39,344 nucleotides of DNA, taken from the IMG/VR virus record IMGVR_UViG_3300035189_000042, positions 1 through 39,344 of that record. One strand, given 5' to 3'. Origin of the DNA: a virus. Of the stretch, positions 1-6,151 are shown in pieces. The stretch's first letter is position 1. Every line of letters begins with the position of its first letter. A program made the position numbers and the translations under genes. The notes under the pieces are model-generated. The model saw only the letters and a program-made list of their open reading frames with translations. It was not told where the DNA came from and did no database searches.

Positions 1-126
1 CAACGGCATCGCCGAGTGGATCGTCTTCACCTTGCCGACGTGGCCCTCCACCACGGCGCGGCGTACATGCAGGATCGAGCCGGCGAAGTCGAAGTCGCCC
101 CACTTCAGCGCCAGCAGCTCCGAGAC
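1..126. repeat. Terminal direct repeat, left copy
   Basis: These 126 bases are identical to 39218-39343; the next base differs (C at 127, A at 39344). The integrase frame is uninterrupted across the join, so the repeat is best explained as the overlap of a circular or circularly permuted sequence and not as two biological copies. The non-redundant unit is about 39,217 bp. Confidence 0.93.
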
Positions 127-771
127 CCGCAGCCCGAGACACATCACGGCCAGCAGCATCAGGCGGAAGTTCTCGGCCGGAACCCGCGCGAGGATCTGCT
201 GGAACTGGACGACATCGATGACGCCGGGCGTGGCCTGGCGCTTGGTCGAGCCTTCGAGCGAGAAGAGCGACATGGGATTGGTCTGGGCCGGCACCCACTC
301 CCACAGCATGCCGAAGCGGAAGAGCAGCCGCATCATGTTGTGGATGTGGCCGCGATAGCGCGGGCTGCACTCCAGCTCCTTCAGCCAGGTGCGGACATCC
401 TGCGCCTTGACCTTGGCGATCGGGACTTCGCCCCAGCGCGGCCGGATGTGGCAGCGGATCAGCTTCTGGTACCCGCGGCGCGTGCTGTGACGCTCCGGAA
501 TCTCCTCGTCGATGTAACGGTCGATCAGGTCGCCGAAGGTGCGGCGATCGGCGAGCAGATGGTTGGGCCTGGAGTTGAAGGTGTCGCGGATCGGCTGGGC
601 GGCGCGGCTGGCGGAGGCCTTGGTCGGATACTGGCTCAGCAGCCCGACGCGGAAGCGCGGGCGCGACGGGTTACCTGGGGTGTGATCGGTGAAGCGGATC
701 TCCCAGTAGAGGCCGTCGGCCGAGTTACATTTTGTAATAGTGCCTTGCTGGTGGCGGCGCTTCCTCTGCAT
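1..771 (-). CDS. int: Phage integrase (tyrosine recombinase), N-terminal 257 residues; gene continues at 39217-38849
   Basis: First part of a 379-residue site-specific tyrosine recombinase that would insert and, with an excisionase, remove the phage genome at an attachment site. Translation starts at ATG 771 (MQRKRRHQQG) and runs off base 1 exactly at a codon boundary; joining it to 39217 keeps the frame to the stop at 38849. This part holds the basic N-terminus, the SAM-like core-binding domain (about residues 75-165), the catalytic arginine R215 in GLRVSELL and the beta-hairpin lysine K249. The start overlaps the end of the excisionase-like gene (725-985) by 47 bases, so the two are probably cotranscribed leftward. 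A short start at the 5' Met is favoured because the frame is open directly upstream of the first conserved segment. Function is secure; the attachment site was not identified. Confidence 0.93.
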   Translation of the reverse strand, partial: MQRKRRHQQGTITKCNSADGLYWEIRFTDHTPGNPSRPRFRVGLLSQYPTKASASRAAQPIRDTFNSRPNHLLADRRTFGDLIDRYIDEEIPERHSTRRGYQKLIRCHIRPRWGEVPIAKVKAQDVRTWLKELECSPRYRGHIHNMMRLLFRFGMLWEWVPAQTNPMSLFSLEGSTKRQATPGVIDVVQFQQILARVPAENFRLMLLAVMCLGLRVSELLALKWGDFDFAGSILHVRRAVVEGHVGKVKTIHSAMPL

Positions 772-985
772 CGTGGATCTCCGAGAGCAGTGTATGCGAA
801 CCGGTCGACGGGGCGATGGTGGGGACGCCACGCAGCTCGTCGAGGTAGGACGCGCGGCAGCGCCAGACGGAGCCAATCTTGAAGGCGGGAATGGAGCCAT
901 CCTTGACGCGGCGGTAAGCCGTGCGCTCCGAGATCTGGAGCTCGTCGGCGATCTGCTGGAGCGTGACTGTCGCGGGACGAGACAT
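725..985 (-). CDS. xis: Excisionase-like helix-turn-helix DNA-binding protein
   Basis: An 86-residue protein whose first 55 residues match the MerR-like/excisionase HTH_17 pattern: LQQIADELQISERTAYRRVK forms the helix-turn-helix and is followed by the wing GSIPAFKIGSVWRC and YLDELRG. Proteins of this type bind attachment-site arms and steer the integrase towards excision; some act as repressors instead. It lies directly upstream of int and overlaps it by 47 bases, which fits a xis-int operon on the minus strand. The C-terminal 30 residues (rich in Pro, Glu and His) are not conserved in the family. Directionality control is inferred from fold and position. Confidence 0.8.
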   Translation of the reverse strand: MSRPATVTLQQIADELQISERTAYRRVKDGSIPAFKIGSVWRCRASYLDELRGVPTIAPSTGSHTLLSEIHDAEEAPPPARHYYKM

Positions 986-1017
986 GAGGCTATCCTCGTT
1001 GCAGCGAGGTTGAGGGA

Positions 1018-1308
1018 ATGTCCGAAGAGCAGATCAATGCGGTGAAAGTAGAGACCATTGACCGCATAATCAATTTGAAGCGGCGCAGCGCGGCAATCGA
1101 ACTGGCGCTGAACTCCACGGCACGGACCGCTCGCAATATCGCCGACTGTCTCGAATCGCGGCCGCGCAGACATCCTGGGGCAACCGTGCTGGGGCAGCTA
1201 AGGAGCGGTCCCGAGATCGGCGACCTGCTGAAGGAGCTGATGGAGGTCGAGCGGGATCTCGGCGACGACCGGAAGCTGCTGCGCCTTATGGGCGTCGATC
1301 TCGAATAA
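1018..1308 (+). CDS. Small helical protein of unknown function
   Basis: A 96-residue, largely helical, charged protein, divergent from the excisionase gene (32-bp gap) and convergent with the XRE gene at 1329-1589. The start at ATG 1018 is preceded by GAGG and AGGGA at suitable distance. The sequence (repeated Glu/Leu/Arg heptad-like segments such as IGDLLKELMEVERDL) suggests a coiled coil or small dimer. The antisense reading frame here is rich in Ser/Arg and looks like a shadow. I do not recognise the family; position between repressor and integrase genes suggests a small early regulator, which is only inference. Confidence 0.6.
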   Translation: MSEEQINAVKVETIDRIINLKRRSAAIELALNSTARTARNIADCLESRPRRHPGATVLGQLRSGPEIGDLLKELMEVERDLGDDRKLLRLMGVDLE

Positions 1309-1328
1309 CGCATCACCGTCGGCATTGG

Positions 1329-1589
1329 CTAGCTCGCTTCCTGGAGAAGCTGCTGATCGGAGTGGGCGTGCTTGCGCTCCGGCAAGACGTAATACTCGGG
1401 ATAGAGAACCTGGTCCCGCGTGAGCGGCTCGCCGAAGTACCTCGCGAGACGATCAGCCAGAGCGGGCGATGCCTTAGACACGCCGTTCTCAACTCGCGTG
1501 AGTTGCGGTTGAGCGACGTCGACAGCCGAAGCGACCTCGGCTACTGTCTCCCCGCGCTTCATCCGCAGTCTTTTCAAAGGTGTGTTCAT
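1329..1589 (-). CDS. XRE-family HTH regulator (Cro-like)
   Basis: An 86-residue protein with a lambda-repressor-type HTH across residues 5-60: LKRLRMKRGETVAEVASAVD, then QPQLTRVENGVSKASP and a following helix. It lacks any cleavage or oligomerisation domain, as expected for a Cro-type repressor. ATG 1589 is chosen over upstream in-frame Met codons because GAGGGG sits 5 bases before it and the HTH starts immediately. It is divergent from the CI-like gene (start 1679) and has its own promoter at 1636-1664, the classic genetic-switch geometry. Its mRNA would extend leftward towards xis and int, so it may control their timing. Which protein favours lysis is inferred. Confidence 0.82.
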   Translation of the reverse strand: MNTPLKRLRMKRGETVAEVASAVDVAQPQLTRVENGVSKASPALADRLARYFGEPLTRDQVLYPEYYVLPERKHAHSDQQLLQEAS

Positions 1590-1635
1590 CTGTGCCCCTC
1601 GCTCCTTGCTAACAGGTAACTGGACTTCGATTGCT

Positions 1636-1664
1636 ATTATGCAATGCATTGGACGTATGAGCAA
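1636..1664 (-). promoter_or_regulatory. Leftward promoter for the Cro-like gene
   Basis: Read on the minus strand: -35 TTGCTC (1664-1659), a 17-base spacer, -10 CATAAT (1641-1636). The spacer holds the perfect 10-bp palindrome CAATGCATTG at 1642-1651, a good operator candidate for CI or Cro. Confidence 0.6.
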
Positions 1665-1665
1665 G

Positions 1666-1680
1666 TAAAATTAGATGCAT
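1666..1680 (+). promoter_or_regulatory. Repressor promoter -10 with leaderless start
   Basis: TAAAAT at 1666-1671 lies 7 bases before the CI start at 1679, with no Shine-Dalgarno between. This matches the leaderless PRM transcript of lambda cI. No good -35 is present at the right distance (AATGCA at 1643), as expected for a promoter needing activation. ATGCAT at 1675-1680 repeats the core of the 1642-1651 palindrome. Confidence 0.5.
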
Positions 1681-2752
1681 GACGGGAATCGGTCCACGGA
1701 TAAGGGCACGCAGGGAGCGCCTGGGTTGGACGGTTCAGAAGCTGGCGACACTCGCCGGCATCTCGGGCGGGTTCCTTTCCAGGCTGGAGACTGGCAAAAG
1801 CTACTACAGCGCCGAAACGATCACAAAACTCGCGGGTGCGCTGGGCGTCTCAGTGGACGTGCTCTTTGCCAATAAGAGCAACGTGGTGGACACGGCAGCC
1901 GACTGGCGCCGTATCCCGCTGCCGGATTACGTGCAGGCTGGGCAGTGGACCGGCGTCAACCCTGCTCTTGGCGATGAAGAGATGCGCGAGACGGTGATGA
2001 CCGACCTCGAACATCCGCCTAGCTCATTCGCGTTGCGTATCCGGGGCAGCTCGATGGAGCCGGAGTTCAAGGCCGGCGACGTGGTGGTCATCGACCCGAC
2101 TATCCAGCCGCGGCCGGGCGACTTCGTGGTTGCGACCGATGACGGCGGCGAGGCGACGTTCAAGCAGTATCGCAGCGCAGGGATCAACGAACACAGTGTG
2201 GATGTGTTCGAGTTGATCCCGCTGAACCCGCTGTACGCTCCCATGCGCAGCGACCGGCAGCAGATCGCGATCGTGGGCGTGATGGTGGAGCACCGGCGGT
2301 ACCGGCAGCCTAGCTTAGACTGGAGCCGGGGGTCGGTATGGAAAAGTGCAGCGGAACGGGATGTCAGCTTCCCGCAATCGGGTCGCATCGAGAGTATCGA
2401 GAGATTCCGACATGGCGACGACCGGACGACAGACCAGCCGACCACGAGGTGTATGAGGTCGCCGCAGTGTCCTTCTATTGTGCGGAGCACGAGGAAGACG
2501 CTAAAGCTGTTCTCTCCGTACCTCTTCCGCAGTAAGAAATCTCCCGCCCGCGAGGCCGCGACTCTCCTGCTGCTCGTGCTCTTTGCACCACAGCTTCTTC
2601 CTCCCAGGCAGAGTCCGGTCTGGGTCATCTGTTGTGCCCGCTTTGACACGCCGTTGAAAGCCGCCGACCACTTTCCCGGTGCAGCCGTCGATACAACACT
2701 TCGCCATTCCCGACCTCGCGTGCTGAGTGTACAGCTAGGTTCGTGCGAGTAA
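1679..2752 (+). CDS. CI-like repressor with S24/LexA-type self-cleavage domain; reading frame abnormally extended
   Basis: Master repressor of lysogeny. Residues 5-62 are an XRE HTH (RIRARRERLGWTVQKLATLA, then a second helix around FLSRLETGK). Residues 80-205 are a LexA/CI peptidase: cleavage site A87-G88 (YVQAGQW), nucleophile S125 in RGSSMEP and general base K162 in ATFKQYR. RecA-stimulated self-cleavage after DNA damage is therefore expected. The family normally ends after the strand IAIVGVMVEHRRY (about residue 208). Here the frame runs another 147 residues of Ser/Arg-rich, non-conserved sequence and overlaps two likely genes (2338-2535 plus, 2501-2707 minus). Both other frames stop at once (TAG at 2311 and 2316), so a single-base change near 2290-2310, or an assembly error, probably created the extension. 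The first 210 residues are secure; the tail is doubtful. Confidence 0.85.
   Translation: MTGIGPRIRARRERLGWTVQKLATLAGISGGFLSRLETGKSYYSAETITKLAGALGVSVDVLFANKSNVVDTAADWRRIPLPDYVQAGQWTGVNPALGDEEMRETVMTDLEHPPSSFALRIRGSSMEPEFKAGDVVVIDPTIQPRPGDFVVATDDGGEATFKQYRSAGINEHSVDVFELIPLNPLYAPMRSDRQQIAIVGVMVEHRRYRQPSLDWSRGSVWKSAAERDVSFPQSGRIESIERFRHGDDRTTDQPTTRCMRSPQCPSIVRSTRKTLKLFSPYLFRSKKSPAREAATLLLLVLFAPQLLPPRQSPVWVICCARFDTPLKAADHFPGAAVDTTLRHSRPRVLSVQLGSCE
2338..2535 (+). CDS. Small Cys/His protein, probable zinc-binding
   Basis: A 65-residue protein opening MEKCSGTGC and carrying FYCAEHEED near residue 50. The CxxxxC ... CxxH layout suggests one structural zinc site. It resembles the next gene on the opposite strand (MAKCCIDGC ... 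LWCKEHE), so the pair are probably diverged paralogues in convergent orientation, overlapping at their 3' ends by 35 bases. It overlaps the extended frame of the repressor gene, which is why that extension is suspected. GGGGG/GGAG upstream could serve as ribosome binding site. Function unknown. Confidence 0.55.
   Translation: MEKCSGTGCQLPAIGSHREYREIPTWRRPDDRPADHEVYEVAAVSFYCAEHEEDAKAVLSVPLPQ
2501..2707 (-). CDS. Small Cys/His protein, probable zinc-binding
   Basis: A 68-residue minus-strand protein beginning MAKCCIDGC and containing LWCKEHEQQ around residue 40, followed by a short helical tail (FLTAEEVRREQL). The spaced Cys pair and CxxH motif suggest a single zinc finger. It is antisense to the unexplained C-terminal extension of the repressor frame and converges with 2338-2535, to which it looks related. 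No function can be assigned; such proteins occur among phage early genes and sometimes bind host factors or nucleic acid. Confidence 0.55.
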   Translation of the reverse strand: MAKCCIDGCTGKVVGGFQRRVKAGTTDDPDRTLPGRKKLWCKEHEQQESRGLAGGRFLTAEEVRREQL

Positions 2753-2765
2753 ACTAGAATTCTTG

Positions 2766-2810
2766 TTGACATGATGCGTATTATGTATCAGGATTGTGAT
2801 GCATAAGAGG
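2766..2810 (+). promoter_or_regulatory. Early rightward promoter and ribosome binding site
   Basis: A perfect -35 TTGACA at 2766-2771 is followed after 17 bases by a weak -10 CAGGAT (2789-2794). GATGCGTA (2773) and GATGCATA (2798) form a direct repeat that echoes the ATGCAT boxes of the repressor region, so repressor control is possible. AAGAGG at 2805-2810 is the ribosome binding site for ATG 2818. Confidence 0.5.
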
Positions 2811-2817
2811 TATCTCA

Positions 2818-3066
2818 ATGTCTTCCATCGCACCGAGCACTTCGCGCCTTGTCCTGATTCCCTACCCTTCGGCCGCGGTTTCGGTCCGGACTGTGGTTGT
2901 CGTGCGGCCGGTTTACGTCCGCAAGCCTGCGCCGGTTCACTGGATACTTCGCGCCCGGCGGATCTGTCGCTGGCTCGAACATCCGATCCGCCGCACGGCG
3001 CGCATCGTGAAGTTCGCCGCGATCGTGATGTGCTTCTATGCGCTGGTCGTGCTGGTGATGCTATGA
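2818..3066 (+). CDS. Small membrane protein of unknown function
   Basis: An 82-residue protein with a Val/Pro-rich N-terminal half (RTVVVVRPVYVRKP), a basic centre (RARRICRWLEHPIRRTAR) and a C-terminal hydrophobic segment (FAAIVMCFYALVVLVML) that should span the inner membrane, leaving the basic part in the cytoplasm. AAGAGG lies 7 bases before the ATG. Its stop overlaps the next start in ATGA (3063-3066), so it heads the early operon. Role unknown; superinfection exclusion or host interaction would be plausible for an early phage membrane protein, without direct support. Confidence 0.65.
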   Translation: MSSIAPSTSRLVLIPYPSAAVSVRTVVVVRPVYVRKPAPVHWILRARRICRWLEHPIRRTARIVKFAAIVMCFYALVVLVML

Positions 3067-3377
3067 GCTGGCTGGTGGAGTTCTACGGCGAGGTCGAGAT
3101 CCTGGCCTCCGAGGCCGAGACCGCGGAGGCCGCGGCCGAGGTCGCGATCGCGCGGGTTCGGGAAGACGGAATTCACCTTCACATTTTTACCGAGGCGAAG
3201 ATCGAGTCCGGCTTGTGCCGGTACTGCGGCTGCACCGATCTGTTTGCGTGCGCGGAGGGCTGCTCGTGGCTCGATCCGGAACATACGGTCTGCTCGAACC
3301 TCGTCTGCTGGGGGAAATATCTCGGGGACCAGGCGAAAGCGATGCCGGTCAAAATTCCCGTCCAGAGGGTCTGCTGA
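3063..3377 (+). CDS. Zinc-finger-like phage protein
   Basis: A 104-residue protein. The N-terminal half is a short alpha/beta region (MSWLVEFYGEVEILASEAET); the C-terminal half holds a dense Cys cluster: CRYCGCTDLFACAEGC, then SWLDPEHTVCSNLVC. This layout (C-GCT-x-C-x3-C-W...CS-x2-C) is a recurrent phage small-protein motif and probably binds one zinc ion. The frame is open upstream to 2796, but the ATG at 3063 overlapping the preceding stop is the sensible start. It is coupled to 2818-3066 (ATGA) and to 3377-3571 (TGATG). Function unknown. Confidence 0.75.
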   Translation: MSWLVEFYGEVEILASEAETAEAAAEVAIARVREDGIHLHIFTEAKIESGLCRYCGCTDLFACAEGCSWLDPEHTVCSNLVCWGKYLGDQAKAMPVKIPVQRVC

Positions 3378-3571
3378 TGGCGAAGAAGAAACCCTCCCCC
3401 GAAGAGTTGAAGGCGTTGCAGGACGCGATCGCCACGCAGCTCGCCTACGACCGCGCGAAGGCCTGGGCGTTGAGCGTTCCCGGCACACCCTACGGCAGTA
3501 CAACCCCAAACCGCAGCGCGGAGATGACCGCGTATCAAAGCGGCCATCGCCACGAATACCCGAACTGCTGA
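3377..3571 (+). CDS. Small hypothetical early protein
   Basis: A 64-residue protein starting MAKKKPSPEELKALQDAIA, with a helical, charged first half and a polar C-terminus (SGHRHEYPNC). The start overlaps the previous stop by one base (TGATG), and AGAGGG precedes it by 8 bases, so it belongs to the same early operon. The longer upstream frame is a shadow of the zinc-finger gene. No family is recognised. Confidence 0.65.
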   Translation: MAKKKPSPEELKALQDAIATQLAYDRAKAWALSVPGTPYGSTTPNRSAEMTAYQSGHRHEYPNC

Positions 3572-3597
3572 AGCACGAAGAAAGCGAAGGAACCGAT

Positions 3598-5430
3598 TTG
3601 GCGAACGAGAAGAAAAGGCCGGTGCGAGGACTGCGTAAGGCGCGGCATGGCTGGTTTGACTACGAGGTTCTCGACGTCTTCGGCGATGAGTTGGGGCCGT
3701 TCGGGCTGACCGTGTACATGGTGCTGGCGCGGCTTTGCTATGGGGGCACGCGGGTGTGCAGGAGCCCGCGGGAGCTGGAGAACGATTGTCGTATGAAGAA
3801 GTCGAAGCTGGCCGAGTGCATCAACACCCTGGTGCGGCTGAATTTGATCTTTGAGGTCAAAGGGCGCACGACTCTATCTCGGAGATGCTTCGATCTGCTG
3901 GATGTGAAGGATTTAATCGAGCAGATGCTTGGCTGGGGGATTGCAGTGCGACAGAGTGATGGAACTGTCCGTGTGGCGGACAGTTACAAGGAGCGCTTCC
4001 CTGTGGGCTGGAGGGAGGCTCTGGAAGCATCCTTGGGCTCAAATCATCCTGTAACTATTGGCGATGCGCCCAGCAGTCTGCAATCGCCGGGAGACGGTAT
4101 TGAGGATTTGGAGGCGTTCGAGATGGATGGGTTGGCGGAGGGCAACTGTCCGCCACACGGACAGATGGAGGGTTTCGGCCGCGCAGACGGTTTTGAGGGT
4201 GATTTTGCTGCCGACCTTGCCGCCACACGGACAGATGGAGCCGCCACACGGACAGATCTGTCCGCCACACGGACGGGGTTTAATTATAAGAAAGAAGAAA
4301 TAGAAAAGAACAACACTCCCCCAACCCCCGCAAGCGGGGGCTCCGGGGACGAGTTGATTTTTCCGAACGAGATTCGCAGACGCGGCGACCCGAACTTCGT
4401 GTTTTGCCGAACGATGGCGGCGGCGTGGGTGAGGCGGCGGTGCGGGTTCTCGGATCGGCGCTACGAGCGATTCATTGGGGAGGCGCTGGAGTTGGAATTG
4501 GACCGGGCCGCGGGCGGGATGACGCTCGACGACCTGGCGAGGACGGCGGCTTCGGAGTATACCGAGCATCGCCGCATGCACACGGACGGGCTGCTGAAAT
4601 TCAACATTCCGACGCGCCAGTTCTTCGCCGAGGGCGCATGCTTCGATCGCAACAAGTGGGGCATCGACGCCAGGCAGGCGCGGGCGATGAGCGCGGCGGC
4701 CGTGGGGATGCGGACGAACGGCGAGAGCCATGCCGAGCCGGCCGGCGATCAGCGCTTGGCGGCGTGGATCGACGCCAACGCGCGGATGATTGCGAGTGCC
4801 TATCCGGATCTGGCGCAGAGGGTGCGGTTGGAGGCAAACTTCGCCGCGACGGGCACGAAGGAGTTGACGCAGATCGACGCGGCGTTGCAGGCGATCGAGG
4901 ATGAGCTGGTCGCGAAGATGCTGGCATCAGCACCCGGCGGCGTGCTCAACGAGTTGCGCGAAAAGGCGGCGCAGGATCTCGGCCAGGCGCGGGTGCGGAT
5001 GACCGATGTTCAGCAGGCCGAGGTCATTCAGCAGCACATCGAACGGGCGCTAGTGAAGGCTCGCGGACTTCCCCGCCTGAGCGTGTTTTACATGCCGGCG
5101 AACTTCACACCTGGCAACGGCCACGACGTGACTGTTCAGCCCGATCCATGGAAGGCGGTGAAGGCGGAGCTGGAGCGCCAATTGGAGCGGCTGCCGGCGA
5201 AGCAGCGGGCTAAGGCGGTGGTGTTGTACAGCAAGTGGGTTGAGCCGGTGGTGCTGGCGGCGATCGAGATGGACGGCGATGCGCCGGTGTGGAAGCTGGC
5301 GTCGCCCTACCGCAACAAGACCGAGCAGGTGCTGAGCAAGTTTCGCCGCGTGGTCGCGCCGCTGATCCGGAAGGTGGCGAAGGCCGAGGTGCAGTTGGTG
5401 GTCGTGAATGCAGCGGAGGTTGAGCCATGA
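3598..5430 (+). CDS. Replication initiator (lambda O-like) with winged-helix N-terminus
   Basis: Probable origin-binding initiator of 610 residues. TTG 3598 is preferred as start because AAGGA lies 7 bases upstream and similarity-like sequence begins there (ANEKKRPVRGL). Residues about 18-105 form a winged-helix domain (GPFGLTVYMVLARLCY, then RSPRELENDCRMKKSKLAEC and RLNLIFEVKGR). Residues 120-240 are a low-complexity linker encoded by the iterons of the origin (4146-4274), with peptide echoes ATRTDG, ATRTDL and SATRTG. The C-terminal 360 residues are helical and charged and may recruit the host helicase; they match nothing I recognise. An origin inside the gene of its own initiator is the lambda O arrangement. 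The length is about twice lambda O (299 residues). It overlaps the next gene by ATGA. Confidence 0.78.
   Translation: MANEKKRPVRGLRKARHGWFDYEVLDVFGDELGPFGLTVYMVLARLCYGGTRVCRSPRELENDCRMKKSKLAECINTLVRLNLIFEVKGRTTLSRRCFDLLDVKDLIEQMLGWGIAVRQSDGTVRVADSYKERFPVGWREALEASLGSNHPVTIGDAPSSLQSPGDGIEDLEAFEMDGLAEGNCPPHGQMEGFGRADGFEGDFAADLAATRTDGAATRTDLSATRTGFNYKKEEIEKNNTPPTPASGGSGDELIFPNEIRRRGDPNFVFCRTMAAAWVRRRCGFSDRRYERFIGEALELELDRAAGGMTLDDLARTAASEYTEHRRMHTDGLLKFNIPTRQFFAEGACFDRNKWGIDARQARAMSAAAVGMRTNGESHAEPAGDQRLAAWIDANARMIASAYPDLAQRVRLEANFAATGTKELTQIDAALQAIEDELVAKMLASAPGGVLNELREKAAQDLGQARVRMTDVQQAEVIQQHIERALVKARGLPRLSVFYMPANFTPGNGHDVTVQPDPWKAVKAELERQLERLPAKQRAKAVVLYSKWVEPVVLAAIEMDGDAPVWKLASPYRNKTEQVLSKFRRVVAPLIRKVAKAEVQLVVVNAAEVEP
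3963..3985. repeat. Outlying origin iteron, reverse orientation
   Basis: A 23-base inverted repeat with 8-base perfect arms AACTGTCC and GGACAGTT around GTGTGGC. Its 19-base core (3965-3983) is the exact reverse complement of the iteron at 4146-4164. It lies about 160 bases upstream of the main group. Confidence 0.8.
4146..4274 (+). repeat. Origin iterons (four direct copies)
   Basis: The core CCGCCACACGG occurs at 4150, 4220, 4241 and 4262. The last three are exactly 21 bases apart (two helical turns). The first copy is the complete 19-base element CTGTCCGCCACACGGACAG (4146-4164); later copies keep most of the flanking GACAG or CTGT. Copies 4 and 5 share the palindrome GACAGATCTGTC (4251-4262). 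These are likely initiator-binding sites. Confidence 0.82.
4276..4340. other. Candidate unwinding element and hairpin of the origin
   Basis: Directly after the last iteron, about 40 bases (4278-4315) are roughly three-quarters A/T in otherwise GC-rich DNA, with a purine-rich top strand. They are followed by a perfect hairpin CCCCCGC-AA-GCGGGGG at 4325-4340. Iterons, AT-rich region and stem-loop in this order resemble ori-lambda. Confidence 0.72.
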
Positions 5431-5684
5431 TCCTCGGGAAAGCAAAGCACCCCGATGACTGCCCGCCCTGGGCAATGTGCTGTGACAAAACGCGCGACAA
5501 AATGCGCGAAACACACACAAACCGCATCGTGCGCTTCAAGGGCAAACCATTCCTCGCTGAGATTAAATGTCCTTGGTGTGGGCGAATTGAAGCCAATGTG
5601 CCGACGATGCGCCTTGTCGGGAGAGGCAGGCGCGCCGCTGCAGCGCTACCGCTGTTTGAGTTGGATGAAGGCGAGGAGCTATGA
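5427..5684 (+). CDS. Small zinc-ribbon-like protein
   Basis: An 85-residue protein with a first Cys group (DDCPPWAMCCDK) and a second (IKCPWCGRIEA), consistent with a zinc ribbon of the CxxxxxxC ... CPxCG type. The last 25 residues are basic then acidic. The start overlaps the initiator stop (ATGA at 5427-5430) and the stop overlaps the next start (ATGA at 5681-5684), so it is translationally coupled between the initiator and the receiver protein. Function unknown; nucleic-acid binding is plausible. Confidence 0.7.
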   Translation: MILGKAKHPDDCPPWAMCCDKTRDKMRETHTNRIVRFKGKPFLAEIKCPWCGRIEANVPTMRLVGRGRRAAAALPLFELDEGEEL

Positions 5685-6103
5685 GACCAAAGAAAGTCAT
5701 TTTGTGCGTTGACGACAATGAGCAGGCGCTGTCTGTGCGGCGGTTCCTTTTGGACACGCGCGGCTATCGCGTCATCACCGCCTCGACCTCGCAGGCGGCG
5801 CTGGAGATTCTCGAACGCACAGTGCCAGGGACGCTCGATCTGCTGATCGCGGATCTCTTGATGCCAGGGATGGATGGCAACGAGCTGGTGCGCCGGGCCA
5901 AGCAGATGCATCCTTCCCTTCCCTGCCTGATCACCAGCGGGACGGTTGCGAGCTACGACCGCGCGCCCACGTCGAGCGAGCTACTGGAGCGGATACGTGT
6001 GCTGGTCGCGCGCAAACGCGGGCCGAAGCCGCATAGTCCGCCACCGTTTTATGCGCCGCAGCGTGAGGTTGCGGATGTTTTGCCGGAGCGCTTGAGGGCT
6101 TAG
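5681..6103 (+). CDS. Stand-alone response-regulator receiver domain (CheY-like)
   Basis: A 140-residue protein whose first 115 residues are a receiver domain: acidic pair D11-D12 in ILCVDDNE, phospho-acceptor D58 in IADLLMPGMDG, and T85 in LITSGT. The usual lysine after strand beta-5 (KPF) is replaced (RAPTSSELLERI), so phosphorylation switching may be altered. There is no DNA-binding output domain; the C-terminal 25 residues are Pro-rich and basic. Receivers are common in bacteria but rare in phage genomes. It is coupled to the genes before it and its last codons form the first units of a repeat array (6083-6144) upstream of parA, so a link to partition or host signalling is possible but unproven. 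Confidence 0.85.
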   Translation: MRPKKVILCVDDNEQALSVRRFLLDTRGYRVITASTSQAALEILERTVPGTLDLLIADLLMPGMDGNELVRRAKQMHPSLPCLITSGTVASYDRAPTSSELLERIRVLVARKRGPKPHSPPPFYAPQREVADVLPERLRA

Positions 6104-6144
6104 GCACCTAAGCACCTAGAGTCTTACGAACCTGAGAACCGAGG
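6083..6144. repeat. Partition-type repeat array 1 (8 hexamers, 8-bp period)
   Basis: Eight hexamers start every 8 bases: CCGGAG 6083, CTTGAG 6091, CTTAGG 6099, CCTAAG 6107, CCTAGA 6115, CTTACG 6123, CCTGAG 6131, CCGAGG 6139. Most fit CYTRRG in one orientation or the other, separated by 2-base linkers. The array covers the end of the receiver gene and the leader of parA, with the parA start 7 bases beyond. Likely operator and/or centromere for the RHH protein. Confidence 0.72.
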
Positions 6145-6151
6145 AGACGGA

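Noticed and set aside
1-126. Terminal repeat as a true packaged terminal redundancy (T7-like)
   Set aside because: It lies within the integrase gene, which is intact only when the ends are merged, and the terminase is lambda-type; an assembly overlap is simpler.
1927-2772. 281-codon minus-strand frame opposite the repressor
   Set aside because: Ser/Arg-rich shadow of a gene with intact peptidase motifs.
2796-3377. Single 193-residue gene
   Set aside because: The upstream part overlaps the better-supported membrane protein 2818-3066; the ATG at 3063 with ATGA overlap gives two tidy genes.
3244-3597. N-terminal extension of the initiator frame upstream of 3598
   Set aside because: This part is a shadow of 3063-3377 and 3377-3571, Arg-rich and without domain character; TTG 3598 has a good ribosome binding site.
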